Under the pieces are notes generated by a model that saw nothing but the letters and a program-made list of their open reading frames with translations, was not told where the DNA came from and did no database searches. 64,000 bases of DNA from Rhodobacteraceae bacterium S2214 (lineage in GTDB: Bacteria > Pseudomonadota > Alphaproteobacteria > Rhodobacterales > Rhodobacteraceae), in the NCBI GenBank assembly GCA_025141675.1, contig CP081161.1, positions 842,001-906,000 of the forward strand, given 5' to 3'. Of the stretch, positions 23,564 to 34,873 are shown piece after piece; position 1 is the stretch's first letter, and the number at the start of each line of letters is the position of its first letter. Position numbers and translations under genes: made by a program.

Positions 23564-23576
<13 letters not shown>
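22155..23576 (+). CDS. mtlK: Mannitol/arabinitol-type polyol dehydrogenase
   Basis: This 473-residue member of the mannitol dehydrogenase family (long-chain, metal-independent) oxidises a polyol to a ketose with NAD+. The N-terminal NAD-binding region has VGVVHLGFGAFHRAHQAMYIDDYM. The catalytic helix carries KIRVLNGGHTALCYLA, with the family's conserved Lys, Asn and His. Mannitol 2-dehydrogenase, D-arabinitol 4-dehydrogenase and fructuronate reductase are indistinguishable by eye; the SmoEFGK-type importer favours mannitol, sorbitol or arabinitol. It overlaps the regulator by 4 bp and the ATPase gene by 13 bp. No ketose kinase gene is nearby. Confidence 0.9.
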
Positions 23577-24601
<1,025 letters not shown>

Positions 24602-24609
24602 CCCGATTT

Positions 24610-24631
24610 GGGGCCGGTAAAAGCCGGCCCC
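24610..24631. terminator. Hairpin between the polyol operon and the convergent DUF1989-GcvT gene
   Basis: GGGGCCGG (24610-24617) pairs with CCGGCCCC (24624-24631) over a TAAAAG loop. The T-run is weak on either side (TACGCTCTT to the right). Its position between convergent genes suggests a shared terminator; the last base is also the final base of the leftward gene. Confidence 0.7.
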
Positions 24632-26994
24632 TACGCTCTTGCGCGTTCCCTGCGTGGATCAACAAAGGGGACGTCGAACACGGTTCCGGTCAGCCGTTTC
24701 ATATGACCGCCCATTTGACCAATCTCGAGCGGCGTTCCGTTTTCTGCGTGCCCGGCGGAAATGCGGACCATTGCGATACCGGCTTCTAGCGTCGGGGAAT
24801 GGGTCGCCGATGTCACGACCCCGATCTGGCGTTCGCCCGCATAAATAGGTGCGCCATGTGGCGGCACATCGCGGCTGTCTAGGATCATGCCTTTCAGGAC
24901 ACGGCGCGGATTTTCGGCATTTCGGGCTAGCACGTCCCTACCAATGAAATCGTCCTTCTTCAGATCAACAGCAAAGCCCAATCCAGCCTCAAACGCATCG
25001 ACGTCTGGTGCGAATTCCGCACCTGCGGCCGCAAGCCCCGCTTCAATCCGGATGATTTCAAGCGCATCACCGCCCATCGGTTTGATCCCATGTGCTTGTC
25101 CAGCCGCCATCACCGCATCCCACAAAGCGGGCGCATCCTTGGCGTCGCAGAACATCTCGTAGCCCAATTCACCAGTGTAGCCAGAGCGCGACAGCATAAA
25201 CGGTATCCCTTCGCGATCATGCAAGCGGGCCATGGTCACGCCGAACCATTTCACGTCATCAAGCGCGGGGACTTGGGGTTGGGTAAAGACGATGTCGCGT
25301 AACACATCGCGGGACTTTGGTCCCTGCAGCGCGAGGTTGGGTAGCGATGACTGCATATCGTGAATACGCACATCTAGGTCTTTGGCCTGTTCCAGCAAAT
25401 GCCGTGCAGATTCTTCGTGGCCGCAACACCACCTGAAGGTTTGCGGTCCGATCCGGAACAGCGTGCCGTCATCAATAACCGCACCCTGTGCGTCACACAT
25501 CAACGCGTAAGTGCCGCGCCAAAGTGCCAGCTTTGCGATGTTGCGGGTCATGCAGCGTTGCAAAAGCAGTTCGGCATCGGGCCCGAGGATATCGTATTTG
25601 CGCAGCCCGCTCATGTCTTGCAGCGTGCAGGCCTCGCGGCAGGCCCAATATTCGCCAATGGTGCCTATGCTGGGGTAGCTTTGCGGCAGCCACAGGTTAC
25701 GTGCAGGCGCATAGTTTTGGGTCAGTTTCGAGGTCGCCGGATGAAAAGCCGAATTCTGGCTTAGGGACATGCGTGCGTCTTCCTTTTCGCGGTGGGCAAT
25801 GGCGCGTGGGATGGACGCGTCGGGTTCATAAATGCGGACATGAATATCCGTCGGGTTCCAGCCGTTGATGGGGTCGACGTCATCGGGACAGGCTGTGGTG
25901 ACACAAACCAGATCGTCCATCGCTTGCATCGCGACATAATCACCGGGACGCGACCAGGATTCTTCTGACTGAAACAGGTTGTCGCCGTGGTCGATCCACG
26001 AATTGAAGAAGAAATTGATCGCAGGCCACGCGCTACGCCGTTCGACACCGTAAGGGTCCATGGCATCCGCGATGTTGTCGCTGCAATTCACATGACCGGG
26101 GAATCCGCGTTCCTCATATCCACGTGCAGTGCAGGCCAAACCAAATGTGTCGTGCCGCCCAACGGTATCTTGGACGACATTCAACAGCGGACGCATGTCG
26201 CTATCGTAGAATTTGTCGAACAAGCCGGGACCGGGGTAGGCGCTATGCACCATCGACCGCGTGACGGTGCTGTCGATTCGCTGTTCGACACCGCGATCAA
26301 GACCCGCAGTCCGGAAGGCCATGAAATCGGAACATTGCTGGCCATCCACGTCGATGATCTGCACCGTTTCGCCCTTGTTCAAGCGATACGCTTGGGCGGT
26401 GGCGCGCGAGACCGTGAATTCATCACGAATTTTGCCAAGCGGGTCCGGCAGCAACATATTCGGCGCAGCGGCTTGTTTCAGGTTCACGCGAAACGCGCCG
26501 GTACCCGCGCCTGTGACATGGTCATCGCTAGTCGTCGGGTTGATCAGCCAAAGGGTGCAAGCCGCGCAGGCAGATAGCACGAGCAGCGGTTCATCGGATT
26601 GTATGGTGCAGGCGGGCAGGTCTTCGGCGTGTCCACCGTATGATGCGGCCCAACCCACAAACGGGGCAGAGGCAAAATCCGCCAAACCAACCGACCCGTT
26701 CTTTGAAAGCCCTAGCGCTGGTAGCGCGTCGTCTCCTGCGTCATCCACCGCGACCAGCCGCACGATAGATGCGTTCTGCACCGATATTGTGTCACCAGCT
26801 TTGACTGTAATTTTTGTGGCACCGCGCGGATGAACCGTCCAATTCAGCGCAGGGTGTGGTGCGGACATGCCCGGAAATCGGCGCCCTTTGGGGGTCGATA
26901 TTCCGTTCTGAAAAGACGTGAGAAGGTTCACCAGAAACCCTGCCTCTTGGTCTGTTGCGCATAATGTGCGTAGGTCAGATGTAAGCGGCAGCAA
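24631..26994 (-). CDS. DUF1989 domain protein fused to an aminomethyltransferase (GcvT) domain
   Basis: This 787-residue fusion starts with a DUF1989/urea-carboxylase-associated region. One half is near 50-170 (WTVHPRGATKITVKAGDTIS) and the second at about 190-405 (QIIDVDGQQCSDFMAFRT, GHVNCSDNI, INFFFNSWI). From about 425 it is a GcvT/YgfZ folate-dependent domain, with SLPNLALQGPKSRDVL, MLSRSGYTGELGYEMF and a C-terminal barrel. GcvT proteins transfer one-carbon units to tetrahydrofolate. The DUF1989 part suggests an amine or urea-like substrate. The start at 26994 is a TTG; an ATG at 26868 is a plausible alternative. The broken FAD/NAD(P) gene lies 51 bp upstream on the same strand, possibly a dehydrogenase partner. 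The exact reaction is unknown. Confidence 0.85.
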   Translation of the reverse strand: MLPLTSDLRTLCATDQEAGFLVNLLTSFQNGISTPKGRRFPGMSAPHPALNWTVHPRGATKITVKAGDTISVQNASIVRLVAVDDAGDDALPALGLSKNGSVGLADFASAPFVGWAASYGGHAEDLPACTIQSDEPLLVLSACAACTLWLINPTTSDDHVTGAGTGAFRVNLKQAAAPNMLLPDPLGKIRDEFTVSRATAQAYRLNKGETVQIIDVDGQQCSDFMAFRTAGLDRGVEQRIDSTVTRSMVHSAYPGPGLFDKFYDSDMRPLLNVVQDTVGRHDTFGLACTARGYEERGFPGHVNCSDNIADAMDPYGVERRSAWPAINFFFNSWIDHGDNLFQSEESWSRPGDYVAMQAMDDLVCVTTACPDDVDPINGWNPTDIHVRIYEPDASIPRAIAHREKEDARMSLSQNSAFHPATSKLTQNYAPARNLWLPQSYPSIGTIGEYWACREACTLQDMSGLRKYDILGPDAELLLQRCMTRNIAKLALWRGTYALMCDAQGAVIDDGTLFRIGPQTFRWCCGHEESARHLLEQAKDLDVRIHDMQSSLPNLALQGPKSRDVLRDIVFTQPQVPALDDVKWFGVTMARLHDREGIPFMLSRSGYTGELGYEMFCDAKDAPALWDAVMAAGQAHGIKPMGGDALEIIRIEAGLAAAGAEFAPDVDAFEAGLGFAVDLKKDDFIGRDVLARNAENPRRVLKGMILDSRDVPPHGAPIYAGERQIGVVTSATHSPTLEAGIAMVRISAGHAENGTPLEIGQMGGHMKRLTGTVFDVPFVDPRRERARA

Positions 26995-27045
26995 CTGGCC
27001 TTAGTCAAGTCACATTGATGGGTCCAGTTTGTGAACGCGGTCCGG

Positions 27046-28465
27046 TCAGGTGGATTTCGCCGCCCATGTTCTAAGAAAATGCGCGTCATACAGCGGCATC
27101 GGCATGACTTCGTCGCCGATGATCGTCGTCGCGGGTGATAAATGTCGCACGTTGCTTAATTGCGTCGCACATTTTTCACCTACGCCCAGTCCACCCGTGA
27201 CAGGGCAACGCGCAATGGTGTCGTCTGCAATCATCTGTTCAGTAAGCGGATCAAAGGTCGAATTTCGGCCGGACCCCGCGCAATTGATCACAAAGCCTGT
27301 GTCATAGCTGGACACATTGCCAGCGCGGTCCGTCGTCAAAACGCGCGCGCCATTCTCGGTCGTCTCAATCGCGCTGACACGCCCGCTGATCGTGCGCGTA
27401 ACGCCTTGATCCAGGAGGCGTTGAAAATCGAGGATCGTGTCACGCGTCCCGCCTCTGAACCAATGAAACAAGGTGCGCGGCACGAGGCGGGCTTCGTCGA
27501 TGTCGGGTAGGAAAGTCGATAACGGATTGTCGATGAAATAGGCGCGGAACCCCCCCGAATTTCGCGCATCTGATCACCTGCCGCGCGGGCCGTTTGCATG
27601 GCCTGCCAAACGTCATCCAAGAAATCCTGCGCGGTTTTGTGTCCCGACTTTAGTTTCGGTTGCGTCAAATAACGCGGCATGCGGGGGATCAAGGGGGCGG
27701 GAATAGAACCGTCTGATGAACAGGCGACAAACCGAAATTTGTCTTCAGCGACAACGGATTGGCACAACCGTAACGCATCCAGCATTGTGGCATTTGACCC
27801 GACGCAGAAAATCTCGGCACCTGCTTTGATGTGCTCTGCAATGCGGGCTTCGTTCCCGAAAAGGCGAGGGGCGCTGAACGGCCCATCGTCCCCTTGCAGC
27901 CGTTGTGTTGATGGGCCGCCGGGTGCGATATCGACATAATCGGCTGTATATTCTGCGCCAGAATCGGTTGTGATAGTGATGGCGCTATCCACTTCGGCAA
28001 TCGACACAGCTGTTTCTGCGACGAAATTGATGGTCACATCTTTGGCGCGTAAATCCGCGAAAACACGCGCCACGCGCTGTTCCATGTAATCGCCGTAAAA
28101 AGCCCGCGGAATATTCAAGCCGAAGGTGTCGCCGCTTGCCAACAACGGTGCTGCGGCCGCTATCCAATCCGGACGGCGTCCTTCCATTTTGCCGCGGATC
28201 ACGTCCCAATTCTGCGTGATCCATGCCGCAAAATCCGGATCAATGTCGTCTGCAGGGAATTCAGCAGGTAGGCATAACGCCACGGTGTCTCTGCATCGTC
28301 TGCAGCATAAGCTACACCGCGTCCAAAGGCATGCACGTTCGGGCTGATGATGGTCAGGATGGATCCGTTGGGAAGGTCACTCGTTTCAACAAACGCAGCT
28401 GCCGTAATACCATCACTCACAACAATCCGGTGAGAGGGACGGGTCAAAGGCGCGACGTCGTTCAT
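27046..28465 (-). pseudogene. FAD/NAD(P)-binding protein gene with two frameshifts at homopolymer runs
   Basis: Three overlapping frames make one protein of about 473 residues. The first part starts MNDVAPLTRPSHRIVVSDGI and runs through GRGVAYAADDAETPWRYAYL to LLNS. The frame changes at the GGG run 28255-28257 and resumes with PADDIDPDFAAWITQNWDVI. A second change occurs at the seven-base C run 27550-27556. The last part then reads FRAYFIDNPLSTFLPDIDEA and ends near GDEVMPMPLYDAHFLRTWAA. The layout fits the NAD-binding family PF13454. Both breaks are single-base-type shifts in runs, so they may be sequencing errors, true decay or slippage. The start at 28465 has GGAGA upstream. It probably formed an operon with the DUF1989-GcvT gene. 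Confidence 0.8.
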
Positions 28466-28648
28466 GTGGTGATGTCTCCGGTAAGCAGGCCGTGTATGTG
28501 CACGAATATGGGCCGAAAGGCCACCCAAAAGACGCCACTTGGTCGCACACACCGCCAATCACATCCACGTCATGCAGCCCTTGCATGCGCGGGGGGATGG
28601 CATAGGTTTCACAGCACACCGATACAGGCCACAAACCCAAGGATCACC

Positions 28649-29983
28649 ATGACCCGATTGTTCGCCACTGCATTTGCGCTTTTGCTACCACTTGCCGCGA
28701 CGGCCGAAGAAGCCGTCACCACGTTTACCCTTGATAATGGGATGGATGTTGTTGTGATCGAAGACCACCGCGCCCCTGTTGTCACCCATATGGTGTGGTA
28801 CAAAACCGGATCGGCAGATGAACCCGTCGGCGCATCCGGCGTGGCACATTTCTTGGAACATCTGCTCTTTAAAGGCACAGACGTGCTGGAACCGGGTGAA
28901 TTTTCGGCGACTGTTGCGGCCAATGGCGGCACGGATAATGCTTTCACCAGCTATGACTACACCGCTTATTTCCAACGCATCGCCGCTGATCGGTTAGAGC
29001 TGATGATGCAGATGGAAAGCAACCGGATGAATAATCTGCGCATCACCGAAGCCGATATCGAAACCGAACGGCAGGTCGTGCTGGAAGAACGGAACCAGCG
29101 GACTGAAAACAGTGCGGGTGCCTTGGCCCGCGAACAATTCACCGCCGCTTTGTATCAAAACCACCGTTACGGCGTGCCGATCATCGGGTGGAAACACGAA
29201 ATGGAAGACTTGTCGCTGCAAGACGCGCTCGACTTTTATGACCTCTATTATTCCCCGAACAACGCGATCCTGATCGTCGCTGGCGACGTTTATCCGGACG
29301 ACGTTCGCGCATTGGCCGAAACCTATTACGGTGTGATCCCGGCTGAACCTGACCTGCCGGAACGCATTCGTCCCGAAGAACCACCGCAGCGCGCCGAACG
29401 CCGGATCACCTATGTCGATCCGCGTGTTTCGCAGCCCTATCTCGCACGCAGCTATCTGGCCCCCGAACGCGACGCGGGCGCACAAGAAGAAGCCGCCGCC
29501 TTGGTCTATCTGTCTGAATTGCTTGGCGGATCGTCATTTACATCCGTGCTGGGCACAGCCCTGCAGTTTGAAACGCAAAAAGCCGTTTACACAGGCACAG
29601 GTTACAGCGGATCGTCGCTGGACGACACGTCGTTCGGCATCTCAGTCGCCCCTGCAGAGGGCGTCAGCCTGTCAGAAGTCGAAGCCGCAATGGACGACGC
29701 TATCGCTGCATTCCTAGACGCCCCGATTAGCGAAGATCGCATGGAAAGCATCCGCACACAGTTGCGCGCGTCAGAGATTTACGCGCTTGATGACGTCGGC
29801 GGCATTGCGCGGCGCTACGGCGCGGGTCTGACACAGGGCCTTACCGTACAAGACATTCAAGACTGGCCTGAAATCCTGCAAAACGTGACCGCAGAAGACG
29901 TCAAAGCGGTCGCTGCAAAAGTCCTGAATCGTGATCAAGCCGTGACCGGTTGGGTCGTGTCCAACCAAGAGGAGGCGCGCTAA
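28649..29983 (+). CDS. M16-family zinc metallopeptidase, catalytic subunit
   Basis: This 444-residue secreted or periplasmic peptidase begins with a signal peptide (MTRLFATAFALLLPLAATAE). The inverted zinc motif HFLEH of the pitrilysin family is clear in GASGVAHFLEHLLFKGT, with the distal Glu in the ETERQVVLEERNQR helix. A second M16_C domain covers the C-terminal half (YYSPNNAILIVAGDV onward). The ATG at 28649 gives the signal peptide; the frame is open far upstream, but that extension lies over the preceding broken gene. The next gene starts on its last stop base (TAATG) and encodes a homologue without the zinc motif, so the two should form a heterodimer. Confidence 0.93.
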   Translation: MTRLFATAFALLLPLAATAEEAVTTFTLDNGMDVVVIEDHRAPVVTHMVWYKTGSADEPVGASGVAHFLEHLLFKGTDVLEPGEFSATVAANGGTDNAFTSYDYTAYFQRIAADRLELMMQMESNRMNNLRITEADIETERQVVLEERNQRTENSAGALAREQFTAALYQNHRYGVPIIGWKHEMEDLSLQDALDFYDLYYSPNNAILIVAGDVYPDDVRALAETYYGVIPAEPDLPERIRPEEPPQRAERRITYVDPRVSQPYLARSYLAPERDAGAQEEAAALVYLSELLGGSSFTSVLGTALQFETQKAVYTGTGYSGSSLDDTSFGISVAPAEGVSLSEVEAAMDDAIAAFLDAPISEDRMESIRTQLRASEIYALDDVGGIARRYGAGLTQGLTVQDIQDWPEILQNVTAEDVKAVAAKVLNRDQAVTGWVVSNQEEAR

Positions 29984-31293
29984 TGTTCCGCTTTATTATC
30001 ACCGCGGTCTTTGCCGTCACTGCGTCTGTCGCCACCGCCGCCGTGGATATCAAAACCATCACGTCAGACGGCGGGATCAATGCGTGGGTTGTCGAAGAAC
30101 CGTCAATCCCGTTTGTCGCGCTGGAAATCCGTATCCGTGGTGGTGCATCGCTCGACGCCGAAGGGAAACGCGGCGCTGTGAACCTGATGATGGGCCTGCT
30201 GGAAGAAGGGTCAGGCGACATGACCGCGCAGGAATTCCAAGCGAAACGCGAAAGCCTCGCGGCATCGTTTGGCTACCGCGCCTATGACGACACGATTTCG
30301 CTTTCCGCTAAATTCCTGACCGAAAATCAGGATGACGCTCTGGCCCTGTTCAAGCAATCATTGGTCAGCCCGACTTTTGACCAAGACGCCATTGATCGTG
30401 TGCGCGCACAGGTCATTTCCGGCATCAACAGCGATGCCAAAAACCCGAACCGTATCGCGGGGGCTTTCTTTGACGAAGCCGCTTTTGGCGACCATCCGTA
30501 TGGCAGCAGCATGGACGGCACCATTGAAAGCGTGACCGCGCTGACCCGTGACGACATGTTCGACGCCCACCGCAATGTCCTGACCCGTGACCGGTTGTTC
30601 GTATCGGTCGTGGGCGATGTGACAGCAGACGCGGTTGGTCCAATGCTTGACGATTTGCTGGGGTCTCTGCCTGACGAAGGGCCGGCGTTACCCGACGACG
30701 TCGATTTTGGTCTCGCGGGTGGTGTCACTGTGATCGACTATGAAACTCCGCAATCCGTGGCCCTGTTTGGCCACGCAGGTATCGAACGAGACGACGACGA
30801 TTTCTTTGCCGCATACATCATGAACCAGATTCTTGGTGCGGGCGGTTTTGAATCGCGTCTGATGAACGAAGTCCGCGAAAAACGCGGCCTGACTTACGGG
30901 ATCAGCACGTTCCTCGTGCCGAAATTCCACGCTGAAATGATGTTGGGGCAGGTGGCCTCTGCAAATGAAACCATCGCAGAGGCAATCGCAGTCACGCGCA
31001 TTGAATGGGCGCGCATGGCGAACGAAGGCGTCACAGCGGAGGAACTGGAAACCGCGAAAACCTTCCTGACGGGCGAATACCCGCTGCGGTTCGACGGTAA
31101 CGGTGAAATCGCCGACATCATGGTTGGTATGCAAATGATCGGACTACCGCCCGAGTATGTCATCAACCGCAACGATTACATCGAAGCCGTGACATTGGAC
31201 GACATCAACCGTGTCGCGGGCGAATTGCTTGATCCAGAAGCGCTTCATTTTGTTGTCGTGGGCCAACCCGAAGGCCTAACAACAACCGAATAA
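29983..31293 (+). CDS. M16-family peptidase-like protein, non-catalytic partner
   Basis: This 436-residue homologue of the preceding gene has its own signal peptide (MFRFIITAVFAVTASVATAA). Where the HxxEH motif should be, the sequence reads GAVNLMMGLLEEGSGD, so zinc ligands are missing and the subunit should be inactive. It keeps the substrate-contact segment common to the partner subunits, GAGGFESRLMNEVREKRGLTY. Such pairs resemble mitochondrial processing peptidase alpha/beta and many bacterial two-gene M16 systems. The ATG overlaps the previous stop (TAATG), giving tight translational coupling and probably equal amounts. mutL follows after 86 bp. Confidence 0.93.
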   Translation: MFRFIITAVFAVTASVATAAVDIKTITSDGGINAWVVEEPSIPFVALEIRIRGGASLDAEGKRGAVNLMMGLLEEGSGDMTAQEFQAKRESLAASFGYRAYDDTISLSAKFLTENQDDALALFKQSLVSPTFDQDAIDRVRAQVISGINSDAKNPNRIAGAFFDEAAFGDHPYGSSMDGTIESVTALTRDDMFDAHRNVLTRDRLFVSVVGDVTADAVGPMLDDLLGSLPDEGPALPDDVDFGLAGGVTVIDYETPQSVALFGHAGIERDDDDFFAAYIMNQILGAGGFESRLMNEVREKRGLTYGISTFLVPKFHAEMMLGQVASANETIAEAIAVTRIEWARMANEGVTAEELETAKTFLTGEYPLRFDGNGEIADIMVGMQMIGLPPEYVINRNDYIEAVTLDDINRVAGELLDPEALHFVVVGQPEGLTTTE

Positions 31294-31379
31294 ACGCCAT
31301 TTACCTTCGCGGATTTTTCCGTGGATAACTCTGGCGGGCACCTCGCAGAATCAACGTGGGCCATGCTACACCTTGTGGC

Positions 31380-33209
31380 ATGGCCCATATTGACCCCCAG
31401 ATAAAGCCGCAGCCCGTTATCCGACAGCTGGATGATGCTGCAATCAACCGCATCGCCGCAGGCGAGGTGCTGGAACGTCCCGCCTCTGCCGTGAAAGAAC
31501 TGGTTGAAAACGCTGTTGATGCGGGTGCCACGCGCATTGAGGTCGTGATCGCCGATGGTGGCAAAACCCTGATCCGCGTCACCGACGACGGCTGCGGGAT
31601 CGCGGCACATGATCTACCGCTTGCTTTATCGCGTCATGCCACGTCGAAAATCGACGGCTCCGATCTGCTGAACATTCATTCCTTCGGGTTCCGGGGCGAG
31701 GCATTGCCGTCGCTTGGCGCGGTTGGCCGTCTGACCATCACATCCCGCGTGCCGCCTGAAACCGCAGCCCGCATCGCGGTGGCTGGCGGCGTGACAGAAC
31801 CAGTCGCTCCCGCCGCGCTGAACAACGGCACCGTCGTTGAATTGCGCGACATGTTCTATGCAACGCCCGCCCGCCTGAAATTCCTTCGGACCGATAGGGC
31901 AGAGGCGCAAGCCGTCGGCGACGTCATCAAACGTCTCGCAATGTCCGAACCGTTCATCACGTTTATCCTGCGGGATGCGTCCGGCGGTGATCAACGCACC
32001 ACATTCCGCGCTGATGCGGAAACAGGCGATCTGTTCGACGCGCTGCATGGACGGCTTCGGTCCGTCCTTGGCCGCGAATTTGCCGAAAACGCCATTGCGA
32101 TTGATGCGGAACGCGACGGTTTCCACCTGACGGGTTACGCCGCACTGCCGACCTATTCGCGTGGCGCGGCCATTGCGCAATTCCTGTTCGTCAACGGGCG
32201 TCCCGTGCGGGATAAAATGCTGCTTGGTGCGTTGCGTGCCGCCTATATGGACGTGCTATCGCGTGACCGTCATCCGGTCGCCGCGTTGTTCGTCGATTGC
32301 GACCCGACGCTCGTCGACGTCAACGTGCACCCCGCGAAATCAGAGGTCCGTTTCCGCGATCCCGGTGCAGTACGCGGCTTGATTGTGTCTGGCCTACGTC
32401 ACGCGCTCGCGGGGGCAGGGCATCGCGCGTCGACCACGGTCGCAGGTGCCACGTTAGGCGCAATGCAGCCCGAACAGGTCGCACCCCGCGTCTACCAAAT
32501 GGACCGCCCGTCTTTCAGCGCGCGATCCATGACGTTCCAAGCGCAAGCCCCACAACCGATGGCAGGGTTCGCCGAACCATCCGCGCGGTTTGAACCAGTG
32601 GAAGAGGTCGCGACACCAGTTCGCCAAGACCTACCGCTTGGCGCTGCGCGCGCGCAGGTCCACGAAAACTACATCATCGCGCAGACTGAAACTGGCATGG
32701 TCATCGTCGATCAACACGCTGCCCACGAACGGTTGGTCTATGAAAAACTGAAGACGCAAATGGCGGAAAACGGGGTCGCGGCGCAGGCGCTTCTGATCCC
32801 CGAGATTATCGAATTTTCAGACAACGAAGTCGCGACCCTACTGGGCTTTGCCGAAGAGCTGACAAAAATGGGTCTCACTATTGAGGCTTTCGGCGGCAAC
32901 GCCATCGCCGTGCGCGAAACGCCCGCAATCTTAGGCGAAATCAACGCAGGCAAACTGCTGCGCGATATCTTGGACGAACTGACCGATCAGGGCGACAGCA
33001 CGCAGCTCAAATCGCGTATTGATGCCATCCTGTCTCGTGTGTCATGTCACGGGTCTATCCGGTCGGGCCGCCGTATGCAGGCCGATGAAATGAACGCCCT
33101 GCTGCGCGAAATGGAAGCGACGCCTATGTCGGGGCAATGCAACCACGGCAGACCGACCTATGTGGAGTTAAAGCTCAGTGATATTGAACGTCTGTTTGGT
33201 CGCACATGA
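31380..33209 (+). CDS. mutL: DNA mismatch repair protein MutL (endonuclease type)
   Basis: This 609-residue MutL couples MutS mismatch recognition to strand processing. The GHKL ATPase domain has [20 protein letters not shown], the DAGAT helix, DDGCGI and [11 protein letters not shown]. The C-terminal dimerisation domain carries [14 protein letters not shown], the DQHA(X)2E(X)4E endonuclease motif, and a CNHGRPT motif near the end. This MutL therefore nicks DNA itself, as expected in bacteria without MutH. I chose the ATG at 31380; an upstream in-frame ATG would add eight residues. The stop overlaps rmuC by 4 bp. Confidence 0.96.
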   Translation: MAHIDPQIKPQPVIRQLDDAAINRIAAGEVLERPASAVKELVENAVDAGATRIEVVIADGGKTLIRVTDDGCGIAAHDLPLALSRHATSKIDGSDLLNIHSFGFRGEALPSLGAVGRLTITSRVPPETAARIAVAGGVTEPVAPAALNNGTVVELRDMFYATPARLKFLRTDRAEAQAVGDVIKRLAMSEPFITFILRDASGGDQRTTFRADAETGDLFDALHGRLRSVLGREFAENAIAIDAERDGFHLTGYAALPTYSRGAAIAQFLFVNGRPVRDKMLLGALRAAYMDVLSRDRHPVAALFVDCDPTLVDVNVHPAKSEVRFRDPGAVRGLIVSGLRHALAGAGHRASTTVAGATLGAMQPEQVAPRVYQMDRPSFSARSMTFQAQAPQPMAGFAEPSARFEPVEEVATPVRQDLPLGAARAQVHENYIIAQTETGMVIVDQHAAHERLVYEKLKTQMAENGVAAQALLIPEIIEFSDNEVATLLGFAEELTKMGLTIEAFGGNAIAVRETPAILGEINAGKLLRDILDELTDQGDSTQLKSRIDAILSRVSCHGSIRSGRRMQADEMNALLREMEATPMSGQCNHGRPTYVELKLSDIERLFGRT

Positions 33210-34444
33210 TTGAAATCGCAGGACAAAGTTACGCATTTGATGACCCACGGTTGATCGCTGCGATCATTGGTATATTGATCATCGTTGCCGTGCTGTGGTT
33301 GCTGATTTCCTCAGCACGTAAGGCCACGCAATCCACGTTGCTTGTGCAAGATGTTGCGGCCCACATCGGGCGTTTGTCCTATGATGTGAACGCGCTGGCG
33401 CAGGGGCAAAGCCAGCTGTCCGGCAATATCCAAACCGTCAGCGATGCACAGGCAAACGCGCAGGTCCGTGTGATCCAAACGATGGAAACGCGGCTGGCAG
33501 AGGTGCAAACGCAGGTCGCTGATCGTTTGGCCGAAAATGCGCGGCGCTCCGCGATGAGCCTCTCCGAAATGCAGGAACGGATGAAAGAATCCCTTGCCGG
33601 ATCATCCGAAAAAACCACCGAAAATCTTGCGAAACTCCAAGAACGGCTCGCGACAATCGATAAGGCCCAGACCAATATCGAAAAACTGTCTGGCGATGTT
33701 TTGTCGTTGCAAGATATCCTGTCGAACAAACAACGGCGCGGCATGTTTGGCGAAATCCAACTGACCGACATCGTGTCAAAGGCGCTGCCGTCCGACGCCT
33801 ACGCGCTGCAAGCGACGCTATCCAACGGGAAACGCGCCGATTGTCTTGTGCATCTGCCGAACCCACCGGGCCCCATCGTCATCGACGCGAAATTCCCGTT
33901 TGAAGCCTACGAAGCCTACGCCGCCGCCGAAACCAAACCGCAACAGGACGCAGCGCTGCGCGACCTCGGCAACGCGGTGAAGGTGCACATCAAAGCGATC
34001 TCGGAAAAGTACATCATCGAAGGCGAAACCGCCGACGGCGCGATTATGTTTCTCCCGTCCGAGGCAGTCTATGCCGAATTGCACGCGCGTCTGCCGCAGG
34101 TCGTGCGCGAAGGCTTCAACGCCCGCGTCTGGATCGTGTCGCCGACGACCTGTATGGCGACGCTGAACACGATGCGGGCGATCCTGAAAGATGCGCGGAT
34201 GCGCGAACAGGCAGGCGAAATCCGTAAGGCACTGCGTCACCTGCACCGCGATGTGGAAATCATCGGCGAAAAGGCAAGCAAGCTGGAAACCCATCTGCGC
34301 CAAGCGGGCGACGACGTGGCTGGCGTGCTGACGGCCGCGACCCGTGCTGGTAAACGTGCGGACAGGTTGGACAACTTTGACTTCGAAGAATTGGCACCAG
34401 ACGCTGATCCAAAGGTGGTTCCTCTTGCGCCGCCTGATCCCTAG
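33206..34444 (+). CDS. rmuC: RmuC-family DNA recombination protein
   Basis: This 412-residue protein has one N-terminal membrane helix ([20 protein letters not shown]), a long coiled coil (about 45-165, with repeated [22 protein letters not shown] heptads) and the C-terminal RmuC nuclease-like domain. The family core is readable as [26 protein letters not shown] and [13 protein letters not shown]. coli RmuC limits inversions at short inverted repeats. It is translationally coupled to mutL by a 4-bp overlap, so two genome-stability genes share an operon here. Family assignment is firm; biochemical activity is not well established for the family. Confidence 0.93.
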   Translation: MIEIAGQSYAFDDPRLIAAIIGILIIVAVLWLLISSARKATQSTLLVQDVAAHIGRLSYDVNALAQGQSQLSGNIQTVSDAQANAQVRVIQTMETRLAEVQTQVADRLAENARRSAMSLSEMQERMKESLAGSSEKTTENLAKLQERLATIDKAQTNIEKLSGDVLSLQDILSNKQRRGMFGEIQLTDIVSKALPSDAYALQATLSNGKRADCLVHLPNPPGPIVIDAKFPFEAYEAYAAAETKPQQDAALRDLGNAVKVHIKAISEKYIIEGETADGAIMFLPSEAVYAELHARLPQVVREGFNARVWIVSPTTCMATLNTMRAILKDARMREQAGEIRKALRHLHRDVEIIGEKASKLETHLRQAGDDVAGVLTAATRAGKRADRLDNFDFEELAPDADPKVVPLAPPDP

Positions 34445-34483
34445 GGTCATTGTGCACGTAACGCATGTAAAGGAACAGCTGCT

Positions 34484-34870
34484 ATGATCCGTTTGATGTC
34501 CGCCGCATTGGCAACCGCGACGCTTGTCGCATGCACAGATGGGCAGGCTTTGCCGGAACGGATTGATGTGCCGGCCCAAGCCAGCCGCACCTACGCAGAG
34601 CTTTTCCAAGACCAGCCATTTGACACCGCATCTATCAGCGTAGTCGCGACAGAACGAGGCCGATTTGGCCGCGATATCCTGCGGACGTTCGAATTGCGGC
34701 CTTGTCAGAACGGCGCACACGTCTGCGGCACACGCACGGGATCGGTGCAACAAACACCGGATTACTACGTGGTCACTGGGGCTTACCCGGGCCGCACATT
34801 CCATCTGTCACCGGGCGGTGACGGATATATGCAATCAGCGGCAGGCACTGCTGTTGTTGCTTGGAACTAA
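34484..34870 (+). CDS. Small predicted lipoprotein, hypothetical
   Basis: This 128-residue protein begins MIRLMSAALATATLVACTDG, a short signal sequence with an LVAC lipobox, so Cys17 is the likely lipid anchor. The mature part includes a conserved-looking FDTASISVVATERGRFGRDI segment, two further cysteines in RPCQNGAHVCGTR that could form a disulfide, and a beta-rich end. I do not recognise the family. It lies 39 bp downstream of rmuC and is convergent with chrR, whose stop codon is three bases away, so transcription of the two must meet. Confidence 0.75.
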   Translation: MIRLMSAALATATLVACTDGQALPERIDVPAQASRTYAELFQDQPFDTASISVVATERGRFGRDILRTFELRPCQNGAHVCGTRTGSVQQTPDYYVVTGAYPGRTFHLSPGGDGYMQSAAGTAVVAWN

Positions 34871-34873
34871 GGC

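Noticed and set aside
28223..28648. 142-codon N-terminal extension of the first M16 peptidase
   Set aside because: It covers the start of the opposite-strand flavoprotein gene, and the signal peptide begins at 28649.
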